Shown: positions 1 to 8,471, numbered from the stretch's first letter. The stretch is 41,422 nt of DNA from Eubacterium xylanophilum ATCC 35991 (GCF_000518685.1 NZ_JAEB01000014.1:38971-80392), one strand, 5' to 3'. Program-made: numbers and translations. Notes: generated by a model from the sequence alone, not told the origin.

Positions 1-247
1 TCAAAATTCTCAAATCTTGCCGTACTCTCCCCCAAATACGTCAAACACAAACCTCTCAATCCACGACGAGTACGGAAAAAAACACGAAATCAGGAAATCT
101 AGCCGTACTTCCCCCAAAAAACTCTGAACGCAAAATTCTCAATTGCCGGTAAGTACGGAAAAACTTGCATAATCAAGATATCTAGCCGTACTTTTACCCC
201 AAAATGCTGAACGCAAACCCATCACCTCCAAAACGAGTACGGAAAAA
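1..247. repeat. three 83-bp tandem units with inverted arms
   Basis: CCGTACT occurs at 20, 103 and 186, exactly 83 bp apart. Its reverse complement AGTACGG occurs at 69, 152 and 236, and is followed by a run of A. Each unit is therefore CCGTACT, about 42 nt, AGTACGG, with a C-rich stretch (CCCCCAAA-like) after the left arm and a partly conserved GAACGCAAA core. The eighth pair of the arms is C-G in unit 1, T-A in unit 2 and T-G in unit 3. Arms could also pair across unit borders with a loop of about 27 nt. The array probably continues beyond the left edge. No open frame explains it. Confidence 0.75.
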
Positions 248-294
248 TCAACTTCCAAGAATCATACTTCCCTGGCTTAAGAATTTTTCCTGTT

Positions 295-385
295 AATTGT
301 CTTACGACCGTAGGGAGTAAGACCAGCAATATGCGATTCCAAATTGTCTTACGACCGCAGGGTAAGACCAGCAATATGCGTTTCC
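295..385. repeat. two direct copies of a 47-bp hairpin repeat
   Basis: Copies at 295-340 and 342-385 differ by a few substitutions and a 2-nt indel. Each carries GTCTTAC, 9-11 nt, GTAAGAC, which can form a 7-bp stem, followed by the shared tail ACCAGCAATATGCG. They lie just outside the lysA terminator. Tandem, short and hairpin-forming, they look like a dispersed intergenic repeat family, but only these two copies are visible here. Confidence 0.7.
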
Positions 386-390
386 CAATT

Positions 391-423
391 TAAAAAGGGC
401 TGTCACACAAGTGCGACAGCCCC
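391..423 (-). terminator. intrinsic terminator of lysA
   Basis: On the minus strand, GGGCTGTC (415-422) pairs with GACAGCCC (397-404). The stem can extend inward through GCAC/GTGT, and a T-rich tract (TTTTTA) follows at 391-396. It sits directly after the lysA stop. Confidence 0.85.
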
Positions 424-428
424 ATTAA

Positions 429-1697
429 TTAATATTTCATATCTTTCAAAATATCACAGAAATCAAATGTTGCGAAGTAATCCTTTGGAGTCTCACCGCG
501 GCGAATCATCTGCACAGAACCATCTTCTTTGAGAAGGAGTTCTGGGGACTTGAGCTTACCATTGTAATTGTAGCCCATTGCATATCCGTGAGCACCTGTA
601 TCGTGAATTACAAGATAGTCGCCGATATTAATCTCTGGAAGCATTCTATCAACTGCAAATTTATCATTGTTCTCACAAAGTGAACCAGTCACATCATACT
701 TGTGGTCGCATGGCTCATTTTCCTTGCCAAGAACTGTGATATGATGATAAGCGCCGTAAATAGCCGGACGCATAAGGTCAACGGCACAAGTATTGAGGCC
801 GACGTACTCCTTATAAATGTGCTTTTGATGGATGCACTTTGTCACAAGCTGGCCGTAAGGACCGAGCATGAAACGTCCCAACTCAGTAAAGATAGATACA
901 TCGCCCAAACCTGCAGGAACAAGAATCTTCTCGAACTGCTTGCGCACGCCTTCGCCGATTACAGCAATGTCATTAGGCTCTTTGTCTGGTGTATATGGAA
1001 TTCCAACACCGCCGGAGAGGTTGATGAACTTGATGTTCACACCGGTTTTTTCCTTGAGCTCAACTGCAAGCTCGAAGAGTATGCCGGCAAGTGTAGGATA
1101 GTATTCATTAGTTACTGTGTTACTTGCGATAAATGAGTGGATACCAAAGTTCTTGGCACCGAGTTCCTTTAATTTTTTGAATCCCTCGATAAGCTGTTCC
1201 TTCGTAAATCCGTACTTGGCATCTCCGGGATTATCCATGATATCCGTACCAAGTTCAAAAACTCCGCCCGGATTATAACGGCAGCAGATTGTCTCCGGAA
1301 TTCCCGTTAAATCATTGAGAAAATCGATATGTGTAAAGTCATCGAGGTTGATATATGCACCTAATTCATATGCTTTCTTGTACTCTTTTTCCGGAGTTAC
1401 ATTGGATGAGAACATGATATCTGTGCCCTTAAAACCAGTGGCCTCAGACAACATAAGCTCTGTATATGATGAGCAGTCAACGCCGCATCCCTCTTCCTGA
1501 AGAATTTTAAGAATAAAAGGATTTGGAGTTGCCTTTACAGCGAAGTACTCTCTAAAACCCTTGTTCCATGAGAATGCATTCTTAAGTGCGCGAGCATTGG
1601 CTCTGATGGCTTTTTCGTCGTAGATGTGAAAAGGTGTTGGATATGTCTTTTCTATTTCTTTGACTTGTTCCAAACTAAGTATTGTTTTCTTTTCCAT
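429..1697 (-). CDS. lysA: diaminopimelate decarboxylase (LysA)
   Basis: Fold-type III PLP enzyme that decarboxylates meso-diaminopimelate to L-lysine, the last step of lysine synthesis, in the cytoplasm. At 422 aa it has the usual family length. The N-terminal barrel carries the PLP lysine in YFAVKATPNP (K55). GVDCSSYTEL and LSGGVGIPY follow, and the C-terminal part has the GSLCENNDKFA motif (active-site Cys, cross-subunit substrate site) and DTGAHGYAMGYNYNG. The ATG is preceded by AAAGGAGATAAAA, a good ribosome-binding site. The gene has its own promoter in the gap behind the ClC gene and its own terminator, so it is probably monocistronic. No anomalies seen. Confidence 0.93.
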   Translation of the reverse strand: MEKKTILSLEQVKEIEKTYPTPFHIYDEKAIRANARALKNAFSWNKGFREYFAVKATPNPFILKILQEEGCGVDCSSYTELMLSEATGFKGTDIMFSSNVTPEKEYKKAYELGAYINLDDFTHIDFLNDLTGIPETICCRYNPGGVFELGTDIMDNPGDAKYGFTKEQLIEGFKKLKELGAKNFGIHSFIASNTVTNEYYPTLAGILFELAVELKEKTGVNIKFINLSGGVGIPYTPDKEPNDIAVIGEGVRKQFEKILVPAGLGDVSIFTELGRFMLGPYGQLVTKCIHQKHIYKEYVGLNTCAVDLMRPAIYGAYHHITVLGKENEPCDHKYDVTGSLCENNDKFAVDRMLPEINIGDYLVIHDTGAHGYAMGYNYNGKLKSPELLLKEDGSVQMIRRGETPKDYFATFDFCDILKDMKY

Positions 1698-1734
1698 TTT
1701 TATCTCCTTTTCTATGTTATGTTTTTACTTGTCT

Positions 1735-1763
1735 AGTATAAATTAAAAATATTTTCGTGTCAA
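1735..1763 (-). promoter_or_regulatory. sigma-A promoter of lysA
   Basis: On the minus strand, TTGACA (1758-1763), a 17-nt spacer and TATACT (1735-1740). This places the transcript start about 30 nt upstream of the lysA ribosome-binding site. No lysine riboswitch-sized leader fits between promoter and gene. Confidence 0.8.
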
Positions 1764-1780
1764 TAATTTCTTATTTGTAA

Positions 1781-3040
1781 TTACTGAGTCTTTTTATCTA
1801 TATAGTTCGAATTAAACTTGGAGTAGACAATTTTCTGACTGGTATATAATCCATAGTATCCTGAGACCATATAGCTGATTCCGCAAGCCAGCAAGAAGTA
1901 TGCGCCGCCTGTAAAGCCAAAGAGCTCAAGGCATATCAGCAGCGAGGTGACAGGACAATTGGTAACACCACAGAATACGGCGCCCATTCCTACCGCCGTT
2001 GCAAGGCCAGCGTCCATGCCGATCATTTTTCCCAGAAAACATCCAAAGGATGCCCCGATAAAGAAAGAAGGCACGATTTCACCGCCCTTGTATCCGGCCA
2101 CAATACACAAAACGGTAAATATAATCTTAAAAAGGAATCCGAGTGCTCGGTCATTCCCCTCCATACAAGCTGCGATGTAGTCGGTTCCCGCACCGTTGTA
2201 CATCTGATTGCCGAGAATAAGTGTGATGACAAGTACTGTCGATCCAAGTATAAATGCTCTGAGATATTTGTTGGAAAGATATTTTTTCGCCAATACCTCG
2301 CCCTCTCGCAGTGAGATACAAAAAATGGTGGAGATTAATCCACAGCATGCAGCGAGCCCCGCCACTTGAAGAACTGTGATGATTTCAAGCCCGGAAAATG
2401 TTCCGATGTCATATTGCGGAGCCGGTGAGCCCAGGTGGTTTGCCACAAATCTCGCCGTAAATGAAGCGATGATGCATGGAAGAAGTGCAGAGTAGTGCAT
2501 GATTCCCACACTTATCACCTCAAGTGAGAAAAATGAAGCGGCGATAGGTGTTCCAAACATTGCGGAGAATACAGCGGACATGCCCACCATTATTAGAGTT
2601 TTCTTGTCGGTTGAATCGAATTTAAATAGTCTTCCAAGATAGCTTCCAACAGAGCCACCCAACTGAAGTGCCGCTCCTTCGCGTCCTACAGAAGCCCCCA
2701 CAAAGTGTGAAAATATAGTTGAGCAGAAAATAAGCAGGGAAACCCTAAGTGGAATCTCATCATCTGAGTGGATGGATGAGATTACCAAGTTGGTTCCCCT
2801 ATCTTTGTCATCGTGCATAAGATGATATAAATATACTATCATCACCGCACCTATAGGCAATAGATATAATACCCAAGGGTGGTCAAGTCGGAAGGCTGTC
2901 ACAAACTTGATACATTTTCCGAAGGTAACTCCGATGAGTCCCAGAAAAAGTCCCAATGCAAGTGACAGAACCATCCACTTAATCATAGTAAGATATCTAT
3001 TGGAATTGTGTTTTATCTTGTGCTTAATCTGTTTATTCAT
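1781..3040 (-). CDS. ClC-family anion transporter, possibly the fluoride/proton type
   Basis: Integral membrane protein of 419 aa with about ten hydrophobic segments and no C-terminal CBS domains. The family signature GREGAALQ is at 119-126 and includes the gating glutamate E121. A third family motif, GGEIVPSFFIGASFG, lies in the C-terminal half. The canonical chloride-site GSGIP is not present: the matching region reads RGTNLVISS (81-89). From memory, loss of that serine motif in favour of a GxNL-like sequence is a mark of the CLC-F fluoride/proton antiporter clade, so fluoride export is plausible but unproven. No fluoride (crcB) riboswitch was recognised upstream. It starts 5 bp after the preceding secreted-protein gene, with a weak GGGAAG ribosome-binding site, and is probably translationally coupled to it. 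Confidence 0.8.
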   Translation of the reverse strand: MNKQIKHKIKHNSNRYLTMIKWMVLSLALGLFLGLIGVTFGKCIKFVTAFRLDHPWVLYLLPIGAVMIVYLYHLMHDDKDRGTNLVISSIHSDDEIPLRVSLLIFCSTIFSHFVGASVGREGAALQLGGSVGSYLGRLFKFDSTDKKTLIMVGMSAVFSAMFGTPIAASFFSLEVISVGIMHYSALLPCIIASFTARFVANHLGSPAPQYDIGTFSGLEIITVLQVAGLAACCGLISTIFCISLREGEVLAKKYLSNKYLRAFILGSTVLVITLILGNQMYNGAGTDYIAACMEGNDRALGFLFKIIFTVLCIVAGYKGGEIVPSFFIGASFGCFLGKMIGMDAGLATAVGMGAVFCGVTNCPVTSLLICLELFGFTGGAYFLLACGISYMVSGYYGLYTSQKIVYSKFNSNYIDKKTQ

Positions 3041-3045
3041 GAGAA

Positions 3046-3945
3046 TTACTTCCCAAAGCCAATGCTAGCAAGAGTAATTCCTGCCTGTGCTCTCAAGAGT
3101 GAATCGATCTTCTGATATCCTTCAGAAGTAATATCATTGAGCATCTTTCTGGAAGATGTATCTTCATATGTTGAAGTCATAGTCCAAGTATATGATGCAT
3201 TTGGCTTAATACCTGAAAGTGCTGCCTGAGCTTTTCCGGTACATGCTCCTATTGAAGGAAGCCCAATTCCCAGTTTGTTGATCTCTGCTACAGTAATATT
3301 ACCAACTGTCGGATTTGAGGCAGAAACTACGATTTCTACGGCCTTTTGCTCTGCAACAGTTGTAGCTGTTCCGTTAACCCATGCAAACTTAAATGAATTT
3401 GTAGAATTCTCATATACAGCATATGTTGAAGAACCATCTGCGTTTTTAACGATGATGATTCTGTCACCGTTCTCATTAACTGCAGTGCTTGAATTTACAA
3501 TCTTCTTAAATGCATTGAACTTTGCAGCAGGTGTCTTAGCTGCCTTCATAGCATCTTTGTTCTTCTGAAGAGGTGTTCTTGTGTCAGGCAATTTCTTAAC
3601 TTTGTAAGTTACAATGAGCTTACTCTTGCCCATCTTTGCAATGACACGGAACTTTCCGGTCTTAGCTTTTTTCTTGATTTTAACAGTGCACTTGCTGTTG
3701 TTCTTGCCGCTGACTTTAATCTTTGCGCGCTTCTTGGAGCTGATTTTCCACTTAACCTTTTTTCTTGCTTTTTTTACTTTAATAATGTGCTTCATGCCCT
3801 GTAAAATAGTTATCGTGCTTTTAGTCTTTACTGGGATGTAGATTTTGGCTGCATCTGCACTTCCTGCGCTGACTCCGAGAGAGCCGATTGTAAGAGCAGC
3901 TGCGAGTAGTGAACTTGATAATACTTTAATTCCTTTTTTAATCAT
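3046..3945 (-). CDS. secreted protein with lysine-rich Ig-like module, function unknown
   Basis: 299 aa. The N-terminus is a classic signal peptide (MIKKGIKVLSSS, then a hydrophobic stretch, then SADAA at about residue 30). Residues 35-118 form a very basic, beta-rich segment with many KK/KIK/KVK runs. It resembles a degenerate bacterial Ig-like (Big_2) domain and the modules in the secreted esterase and glycerophosphodiesterase of this window. The rest (about 125-299) is a low-charge domain that I do not recognise. The ATG follows AGAAAGGAACGATTAT. A promoter lies on the same strand at 4049-4077, and the mRNA would begin with a 16-bp hairpin. It probably heads a two-gene operon with the ClC transporter, although no functional link is evident. 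Confidence 0.75.
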   Translation of the reverse strand: MIKKGIKVLSSSLLAAALTIGSLGVSAGSADAAKIYIPVKTKSTITILQGMKHIIKVKKARKKVKWKISSKKRAKIKVSGKNNSKCTVKIKKKAKTGKFRVIAKMGKSKLIVTYKVKKLPDTRTPLQKNKDAMKAAKTPAAKFNAFKKIVNSSTAVNENGDRIIIVKNADGSSTYAVYENSTNSFKFAWVNGTATTVAEQKAVEIVVSASNPTVGNITVAEINKLGIGLPSIGACTGKAQAALSGIKPNASYTWTMTSTYEDTSSRKMLNDITSEGYQKIDSLLRAQAGITLASIGFGK

Positions 3946-4000
3946 ATAATCGTTCCTTTCTGGAAAATCAATGTAAAAATAGTCCGACCTGTTTCATAAT

Positions 4001-4040
4001 ACATAAAGAAGAGATAAATTGTGCTATCTCTTCTTTATGT
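4001..4040. repeat. 16-bp perfect inverted repeat at a transcript start
   Basis: 4001-4016 and 4025-4040 are exact reverse complements with an 8-nt loop. The repeat lies within a few bases of the predicted start of the minus-strand transcript, so that mRNA would carry a 5'-terminal stem-loop. No T-run follows on either strand, which argues against a simple terminator. It could also be an operator. Confidence 0.7.
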
Positions 4041-4048
4041 CTTGTCAT

Positions 4049-4077
4049 ATTATATATTAAATTATTTATCATTGCAA
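4049..4077 (-). promoter_or_regulatory. sigma-A promoter of the 3046-3945 gene
   Basis: On the minus strand, TTGCAA (4072-4077), a 17-nt spacer and TATAAT (4049-4054). The predicted transcript start is near 4042. Confidence 0.75.
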
Positions 4078-4098
4078 GTATTTTTGTAAAAAAAACAC

Positions 4099-4127
4099 TT
4101 GAAAAAAAACTAATGTTCGATTATAAT
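4099..4127 (+). promoter_or_regulatory. sigma-A promoter of the topoisomerase genes
   Basis: TTGAAA (4099-4104), a 17-nt spacer and TATAAT (4122-4127). The start would fall near 4134, leaving a leader of about 40 nt before the ATG at 4172. This rules out the longer frame that begins with TTG at 4133. It is divergent from the minus-strand promoter about 20 bp away. Confidence 0.8.
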
Positions 4128-4171
4128 TACACTTGTATTGTAAAGATTATTACCTGAGAAAGAGGGAATCT

Positions 4172-6103
4172 ATGGATAAGTACGATGGCAGTCAGATAGT
4201 TATACTAGAGGGATTGGAGGCTGTTAGAAAGCGCCCCGGAATGTATATAGGAAGTACCGGATCAAGAGGTCTTCATCATCTGATATGGGAAATTTTAGAT
4301 AATGGTATAGATGAGCACCTGGCTGGGTTTTGTTCTGAGATTGGAATCACTCTTAAGAAAGATGGTGGAGTGGTAATCGAGGACAACGGACGAGGTGTTC
4401 CGGTTGATATACATCCAACTAAGAAGATACCGACTGTGAGAGTAGTATATACCATATTACACGCAGGCGGAAAGTTTAATAATACAGTATATAAGGTATC
4501 AGGAGGTCTTCACGGTGTGGGAGCTTCTGTTGTCAATGCTCTGTCCAAGAGTCTCATTGTCGAAGTTAGAAAAGACGGCAAAGTTTACAGAGACGAGTAC
4601 AAAGATGGTGGTAAACCGGTTGTCAAGCTTGAGAAGGGGCTTCTTCCGGTTGTGGGAAAGTGTGCCAAGGGCAATACCGGAACGAAGGTCACTTTCTATC
4701 CAGATGACGAGATCTTCGAGACGACAACATTTAAGCCTGAGACTATTAAAAAGAAGTTAAAGGAGATAGCCTTCCTCAACAAGAATCTCAAGATTACGTT
4801 CTTTGATGAGAATTCAGGTGAGGAGAGAGTTTTCCTAGAAGAAGATGGTATAAAGAGCTATATCAATTACATCAATCGAGATACCAAGAAACTCCATGAC
4901 GATGTCATTTATATAGAAGGCAGCAGTGGGGATATAGAAGTAGAAGTGGCATTTCAGTATGTTGATGAGTATACAGAGCAGATCAATTCCTATTGTAACC
5001 GCATCAATGTGACCGACGGTGGTACACTTGTAACCGGTTTCAAGATGGCTCTCACAAGAGTTATGAATCAATATGCGAGGGAATTGGGATATCTTAAGAA
5101 CAACGAAGATAATTATGACGGCAAGGATATAAGAAATGGTCTGGTGGCCATTGTCTCCATTAAGCATCCGGATCCTCAGTTTGAGAGTCAGACCAAGAAT
5201 AAACTGGGCAACACGGATGCCAAGACAGCAGTGGATGACGTATTTAGCGTTGAGGTTCAGAGATATTTGGACAAGAATGTCGAGACCTTGCGGACTATTT
5301 TAGATAATGTAAGAAAATCATATAAGGCGAGAACTGCCAGTGATAAGGCCAGAAAATCAGTTATGAAAGAACTCTTGAATGTTGATACCAAGAGTAAGCT
5401 GGCTGCATGCTCTTCGAGAAAGCCGGAGGAGTGTGAGATCTATATCGTGGAGGGAGACTCTGCGGGCGGAACTGTTAAGACAGCTCGCAACAGAAGAACT
5501 CAGGCGGTTCTTCCGCTCAGGGGTAAGATTCTCAATGTCGAGAAGGCTCCGCTGGAGAAGATACTACTCAACAACGAGATTAAGTCCATGATAGCATCTT
5601 TTGGATGTGGTATAGGAGATGATTTTGATATCACTAAGTTGAGATATGATAAGATTATTATCTTGACAGATGCGGATGTGGACGGCGCCCACATAAGTAC
5701 CCTTCTTCTGACATTTTTCTATAGGTTTATGCCGGAACTTATATATCAAGGTAAGGTATATCGTGGACTTCCACCATTGTACAAGGTGGACTATGAAGAC
5801 TATGAGAAGAAGAAAAAGGTCAAGAAGAGCGAGTACTTGTTTGATGATTTTGAACTCGAGAAGTTTAGAAAGAAGGGGTTAAAGATTAATTCCCTTCAGA
5901 GATATAAGGGATTGGGAGAGATGGATGATGTACAGCTTTGGGAGACAACACTCGATCCGGACAGCCGTATTTTGGCTCAGGTATCAATAAGTGATACAGT
6001 GGAGGCCGATGAGATTACGGGAATTCTCATGGGAAGCAATGTGCCACCTAGACGAGAATTTATTATGGAAGAAGCAAGGTATGCGGAGATTGATATTACG
6101 TAA
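4172..6103 (+). CDS. parE: type II topoisomerase subunit B (ParE/GyrB)
   Basis: ATPase subunit of a type II topoisomerase; with the next gene it passes one DNA duplex through another at ATP cost. 643 aa from the chosen ATG. GHKL ATPase motifs are EILDNGIDE, DNGRGVP and GGLHGVGASVVNALS. The TOPRIM motifs are EGDSAGG and DADVDGAH, followed by LPLRGKILNVEKA and QRYKGLGEMDD. The start at 4172 follows AGAGGGAATCT and agrees with the promoter; the in-frame TTG 39 nt upstream sits at the transcript start. The partner gene begins 17 bp downstream. Assignment as topoisomerase IV rather than gyrase rests on the partner lacking a GyrA box and on position away from any visible dnaA region, so the symbol is tentative. 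Confidence 0.85.
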   Translation: MDKYDGSQIVILEGLEAVRKRPGMYIGSTGSRGLHHLIWEILDNGIDEHLAGFCSEIGITLKKDGGVVIEDNGRGVPVDIHPTKKIPTVRVVYTILHAGGKFNNTVYKVSGGLHGVGASVVNALSKSLIVEVRKDGKVYRDEYKDGGKPVVKLEKGLLPVVGKCAKGNTGTKVTFYPDDEIFETTTFKPETIKKKLKEIAFLNKNLKITFFDENSGEERVFLEEDGIKSYINYINRDTKKLHDDVIYIEGSSGDIEVEVAFQYVDEYTEQINSYCNRINVTDGGTLVTGFKMALTRVMNQYARELGYLKNNEDNYDGKDIRNGLVAIVSIKHPDPQFESQTKNKLGNTDAKTAVDDVFSVEVQRYLDKNVETLRTILDNVRKSYKARTASDKARKSVMKELLNVDTKSKLAACSSRKPEECEIYIVEGDSAGGTVKTARNRRTQAVLPLRGKILNVEKAPLEKILLNNEIKSMIASFGCGIGDDFDITKLRYDKIIILTDADVDGAHISTLLLTFFYRFMPELIYQGKVYRGLPPLYKVDYEDYEKKKKVKKSEYLFDDFELEKFRKKGLKINSLQRYKGLGEMDDVQLWETTLDPDSRILAQVSISDTVEADEITGILMGSNVPPRREFIMEEARYAEIDIT

Positions 6104-6120
6104 TACCGAAGGAGGAAGAC

Positions 6121-8391
6121 ATGGCTCATTCAGATGAGAACATTATTCAATTAGATTTCTCGGAAGAGATGAAGATTTCATATAGAAATTACGCTATGAG
6201 TGTAATTGTATCACGTGCCGTTCCGGATGTTAGGGACGGCTTAAAGCCGGTTCAGAGAAGAATTCTCTATGCCATGAAGGAGTTGTCATTGTCTCCGGAC
6301 AAGCCACATCGTAAGAGTGCTCGTATAGTGGGAGATACCATGGGTAAGTATCATCCACATGGTGACAGTTCTATTTATGACGCTTTGGTTCATATGACAG
6401 AGGATTATTCCTTGAATGCTCCATTGGTGGATGGCCATGGAAACTTTGGCTCTATTGACGGAGATGGAGCAGCAGCGATGCGATATACCGAGGCCAGATT
6501 GTCAGAAGCTGCCATGACTATGCTCGAGAACCTTGAAAAGGGACTCGTTGACTTTGGACCGAACTTTGATGAGAGTGAGAAGGAGCCGCTGGTGCTTCCG
6601 GCTACCATTCCCAATCTCCTTGTCAATGGAACTACGGGAATTGCAGTTGGTATGGCCACCAATATACCACCTCACAATTTATCAGAGGTCGTCGATGCGG
6701 TTATTGCTTGTATGGACAGACCCGGCATCTCGATTCAAAAGCTCATGGATTACATCCCTGCTCCTGATTTTCCTACGGGGGGGATCATCACCAATGCTGC
6801 GGAGATTCCGGAGATTTATGAAAAGGGAGAGGGGCGAATTAAGCTTCGCGCCCGCACTGTTATAGAAAAGGGTGATTATGGCAGAACCAATATTGTAATT
6901 ACCGAGATTCCATATACAATTTCAGGAAACAAGACCAAGTTGGTTGAGAACTTGTCGAGTCTTATGAAAGACAAGGTCTTTGACGAAATATATGATGTTC
7001 GAGATGAGTCCTCCAAAGAGGGTATTCGAATTGTAATAGAGGTCAAAAAAGACAGAGATATTGACAATTTGCTCAACGGTCTTTACAAGAAGACTCATAT
7101 GGAAGACACATATGGCGTCAACCTCTTGGCTATTAGCAATCAGCAGCCAAAGCTCTTTAATCTCAAGGGGCTTATCGAGGAGTTTATTCTCTTCCAGGAA
7201 GAGCTATATACTAAGGAGTATAAGCACTTGTTAGCGAAGGCAAGAAACAGGCTGGAGGTTGTGGCAGGACTTATCAAGGCCACTGATGTCATCGATTTGA
7301 TTATCGAGATTATCAGAGGAAGCTCTACAATTAAGCAAGTTAAGGCATGTCTTACCAAGGGAGAGACAGAGGGAATTAATTTTAAGTCCAAGGAGTCTAA
7401 GAAGCAAGCTGCAGAGCTTGATTTTACTGAAGTACAGGCCGATGCTATATTGGCTATGCAGCTCAGCCGATTGATTGGACTTGAGATTCTAAAGCTCCAT
7501 CAGGAGAATGATGAATTGCTTGCCAAGATAGCAGAGTACGAGAAGATTCTCTCAAATAACAAGGAACTATATAAGGTTATAAAAGCTAAGCTTCGCGAAT
7601 ACAAGAAGAAGTTTGGCCGTGAGAGAAGGACAACGCTTGAGGATGTGGTAGCCAAGGCCTATGTAGAGGAAGTAAAAATCGAAGATATCTATGTTTGCAT
7701 GGATAGATTTGGATATACTAAGTCTCTTGACGAGGCGGCATTCTTGCGAACCTCCGAGGAGGCGAGAGAGGAATTCCCTCACATTATGAGGATGCAGAAC
7801 ACCGATAAGATCTGTATATTTACCAACAAGGGAAATATGCATCAGGTCAAAGCAGACAAGATTCCAAGGTGCAAGTTGCGAGATAAGGGAAGTCTTATTC
7901 ACACGCTTACCAAGATGGAAAATGACGAGGAAGCAGTGTTATATATTCCATTTGAGGAACTTTTCGAGAGTATACTCATGTTTGTAACCAAGAGTGGATA
8001 TATTAAGTTGGTGTCAGGTGCAGAGTTTGATACCAATAGGCAGGTTATCAGCGCAACAAAGCTCGATGGTGATGACGATGAAGTTGTGGCAGTTGAGGCT
8101 TTAGTTGGCTCCGATATTATCGATGCCAACAAAAAAGTTATTATTCTGACGGAAAAGGGACTTTCTCTTGGATTCTCTATTGGCGAGGTCAAGGAACTTA
8201 AGAAAACCAGCCGCGGAATTAAAGCGATTACGCTTGACAAACAGGATAGCATCAAATATTCTACAGTAGTAGATGTGGATGCAGAGTCCTTTGAAGTCGA
8301 CGGCAAGATGCTCAGTGCCAAGAAAGTCAGAAACCGCAAGAGAGCTGCCAAAGGACAAAAAGCTGTACTCGCTTTAGACCAGAAAAAATAA
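6121..8391 (+). CDS. parC: type II topoisomerase subunit A (ParC/GyrA)
   Basis: DNA cleavage-rejoining subunit, 756 aa. The winged-helix domain has the catalytic tyrosine in AAAMRYTEAR (Y122). The quinolone-determining region reads GKYHPHGDSSIYDAL, with the usual unmutated serine and no sign of a resistance substitution. A coiled-coil neck follows, then a C-terminal beta-pinwheel of roughly 250 residues. I find no GyrA box (Q-R-R-G-G-K-G); the nearest blade motif is KKTSRGIKAITL. That favours topoisomerase IV (decatenation) over gyrase. The start has a strong GAAGGAGGAAGAC ribosome-binding site and the gene is in an operon with parE. Confidence 0.85.
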   Translation: MAHSDENIIQLDFSEEMKISYRNYAMSVIVSRAVPDVRDGLKPVQRRILYAMKELSLSPDKPHRKSARIVGDTMGKYHPHGDSSIYDALVHMTEDYSLNAPLVDGHGNFGSIDGDGAAAMRYTEARLSEAAMTMLENLEKGLVDFGPNFDESEKEPLVLPATIPNLLVNGTTGIAVGMATNIPPHNLSEVVDAVIACMDRPGISIQKLMDYIPAPDFPTGGIITNAAEIPEIYEKGEGRIKLRARTVIEKGDYGRTNIVITEIPYTISGNKTKLVENLSSLMKDKVFDEIYDVRDESSKEGIRIVIEVKKDRDIDNLLNGLYKKTHMEDTYGVNLLAISNQQPKLFNLKGLIEEFILFQEELYTKEYKHLLAKARNRLEVVAGLIKATDVIDLIIEIIRGSSTIKQVKACLTKGETEGINFKSKESKKQAAELDFTEVQADAILAMQLSRLIGLEILKLHQENDELLAKIAEYEKILSNNKELYKVIKAKLREYKKKFGRERRTTLEDVVAKAYVEEVKIEDIYVCMDRFGYTKSLDEAAFLRTSEEAREEFPHIMRMQNTDKICIFTNKGNMHQVKADKIPRCKLRDKGSLIHTLTKMENDEEAVLYIPFEELFESILMFVTKSGYIKLVSGAEFDTNRQVISATKLDGDDDEVVAVEALVGSDIIDANKKVIILTEKGLSLGFSIGEVKELKKTSRGIKAITLDKQDSIKYSTVVDVDAESFEVDGKMLSAKKVRNRKRAAKGQKAVLALDQKK

Positions 8392-8408
8392 AAAATTAGA
8401 AAACATAT

Positions 8409-8435
8409 TAATTATTTTTTGAACTTATCCGATAC
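8409..8435 (+). promoter_or_regulatory. candidate sigma-28 promoter of the flgM operon
   Basis: TAAT (8409-8412), 15 nt, then TCCGATAC (8428-8435). The flagellar sigma-28/SigD consensus is TAAA, about 15 nt, GCCGATAT. This is one or two bases off in each half but has the right spacing and is placed before flgM. Confidence 0.5.
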
Positions 8436-8444
8436 ATAGTTTAG

Positions 8445-8471
8445 AAACATAGTTGATATGTTTTTTATTTT
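8445..8471 (+). terminator. weak AT-rich hairpin with T-run
   Basis: AAACATA (8445-8451), a 5-nt loop and TATGTTT (8457-8463), followed by TTTATTTT. It could end the parC transcript or act as a leader hairpin of flgM. The stem has only one G-C pair. Confidence 0.35.

Noticed and set aside
1-385. CRISPR array
   Set aside because: The repeated parts are short inverted arms in 83-bp units, and the intervening sequence is itself partly conserved. There are no identical 25-40 bp repeats with unique spacers and no cas genes.
702-1136. 144-aa plus-strand frame inside lysA
   Set aside because: Antisense to lysA, no promoter or ribosome-binding site; its reading follows the third-position bias of lysA.
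4133-4171. TTG start extending the topoisomerase B subunit by 13 residues
   Set aside because: It coincides with the predicted transcript start, lacks a ribosome-binding site, and the added residues do not resemble the family N-terminus.
3946-4171. Fluoride (crcB) riboswitch upstream of the ClC operon
   Set aside because: No conserved crcB core or closing segment was found on the minus strand; only the 16-bp hairpin and promoter are visible.
7899-8351. 150-aa minus-strand frame inside parC
   Set aside because: Antisense shadow of a conserved gene; serine/leucine-rich low-complexity translation without any recognisable motif.
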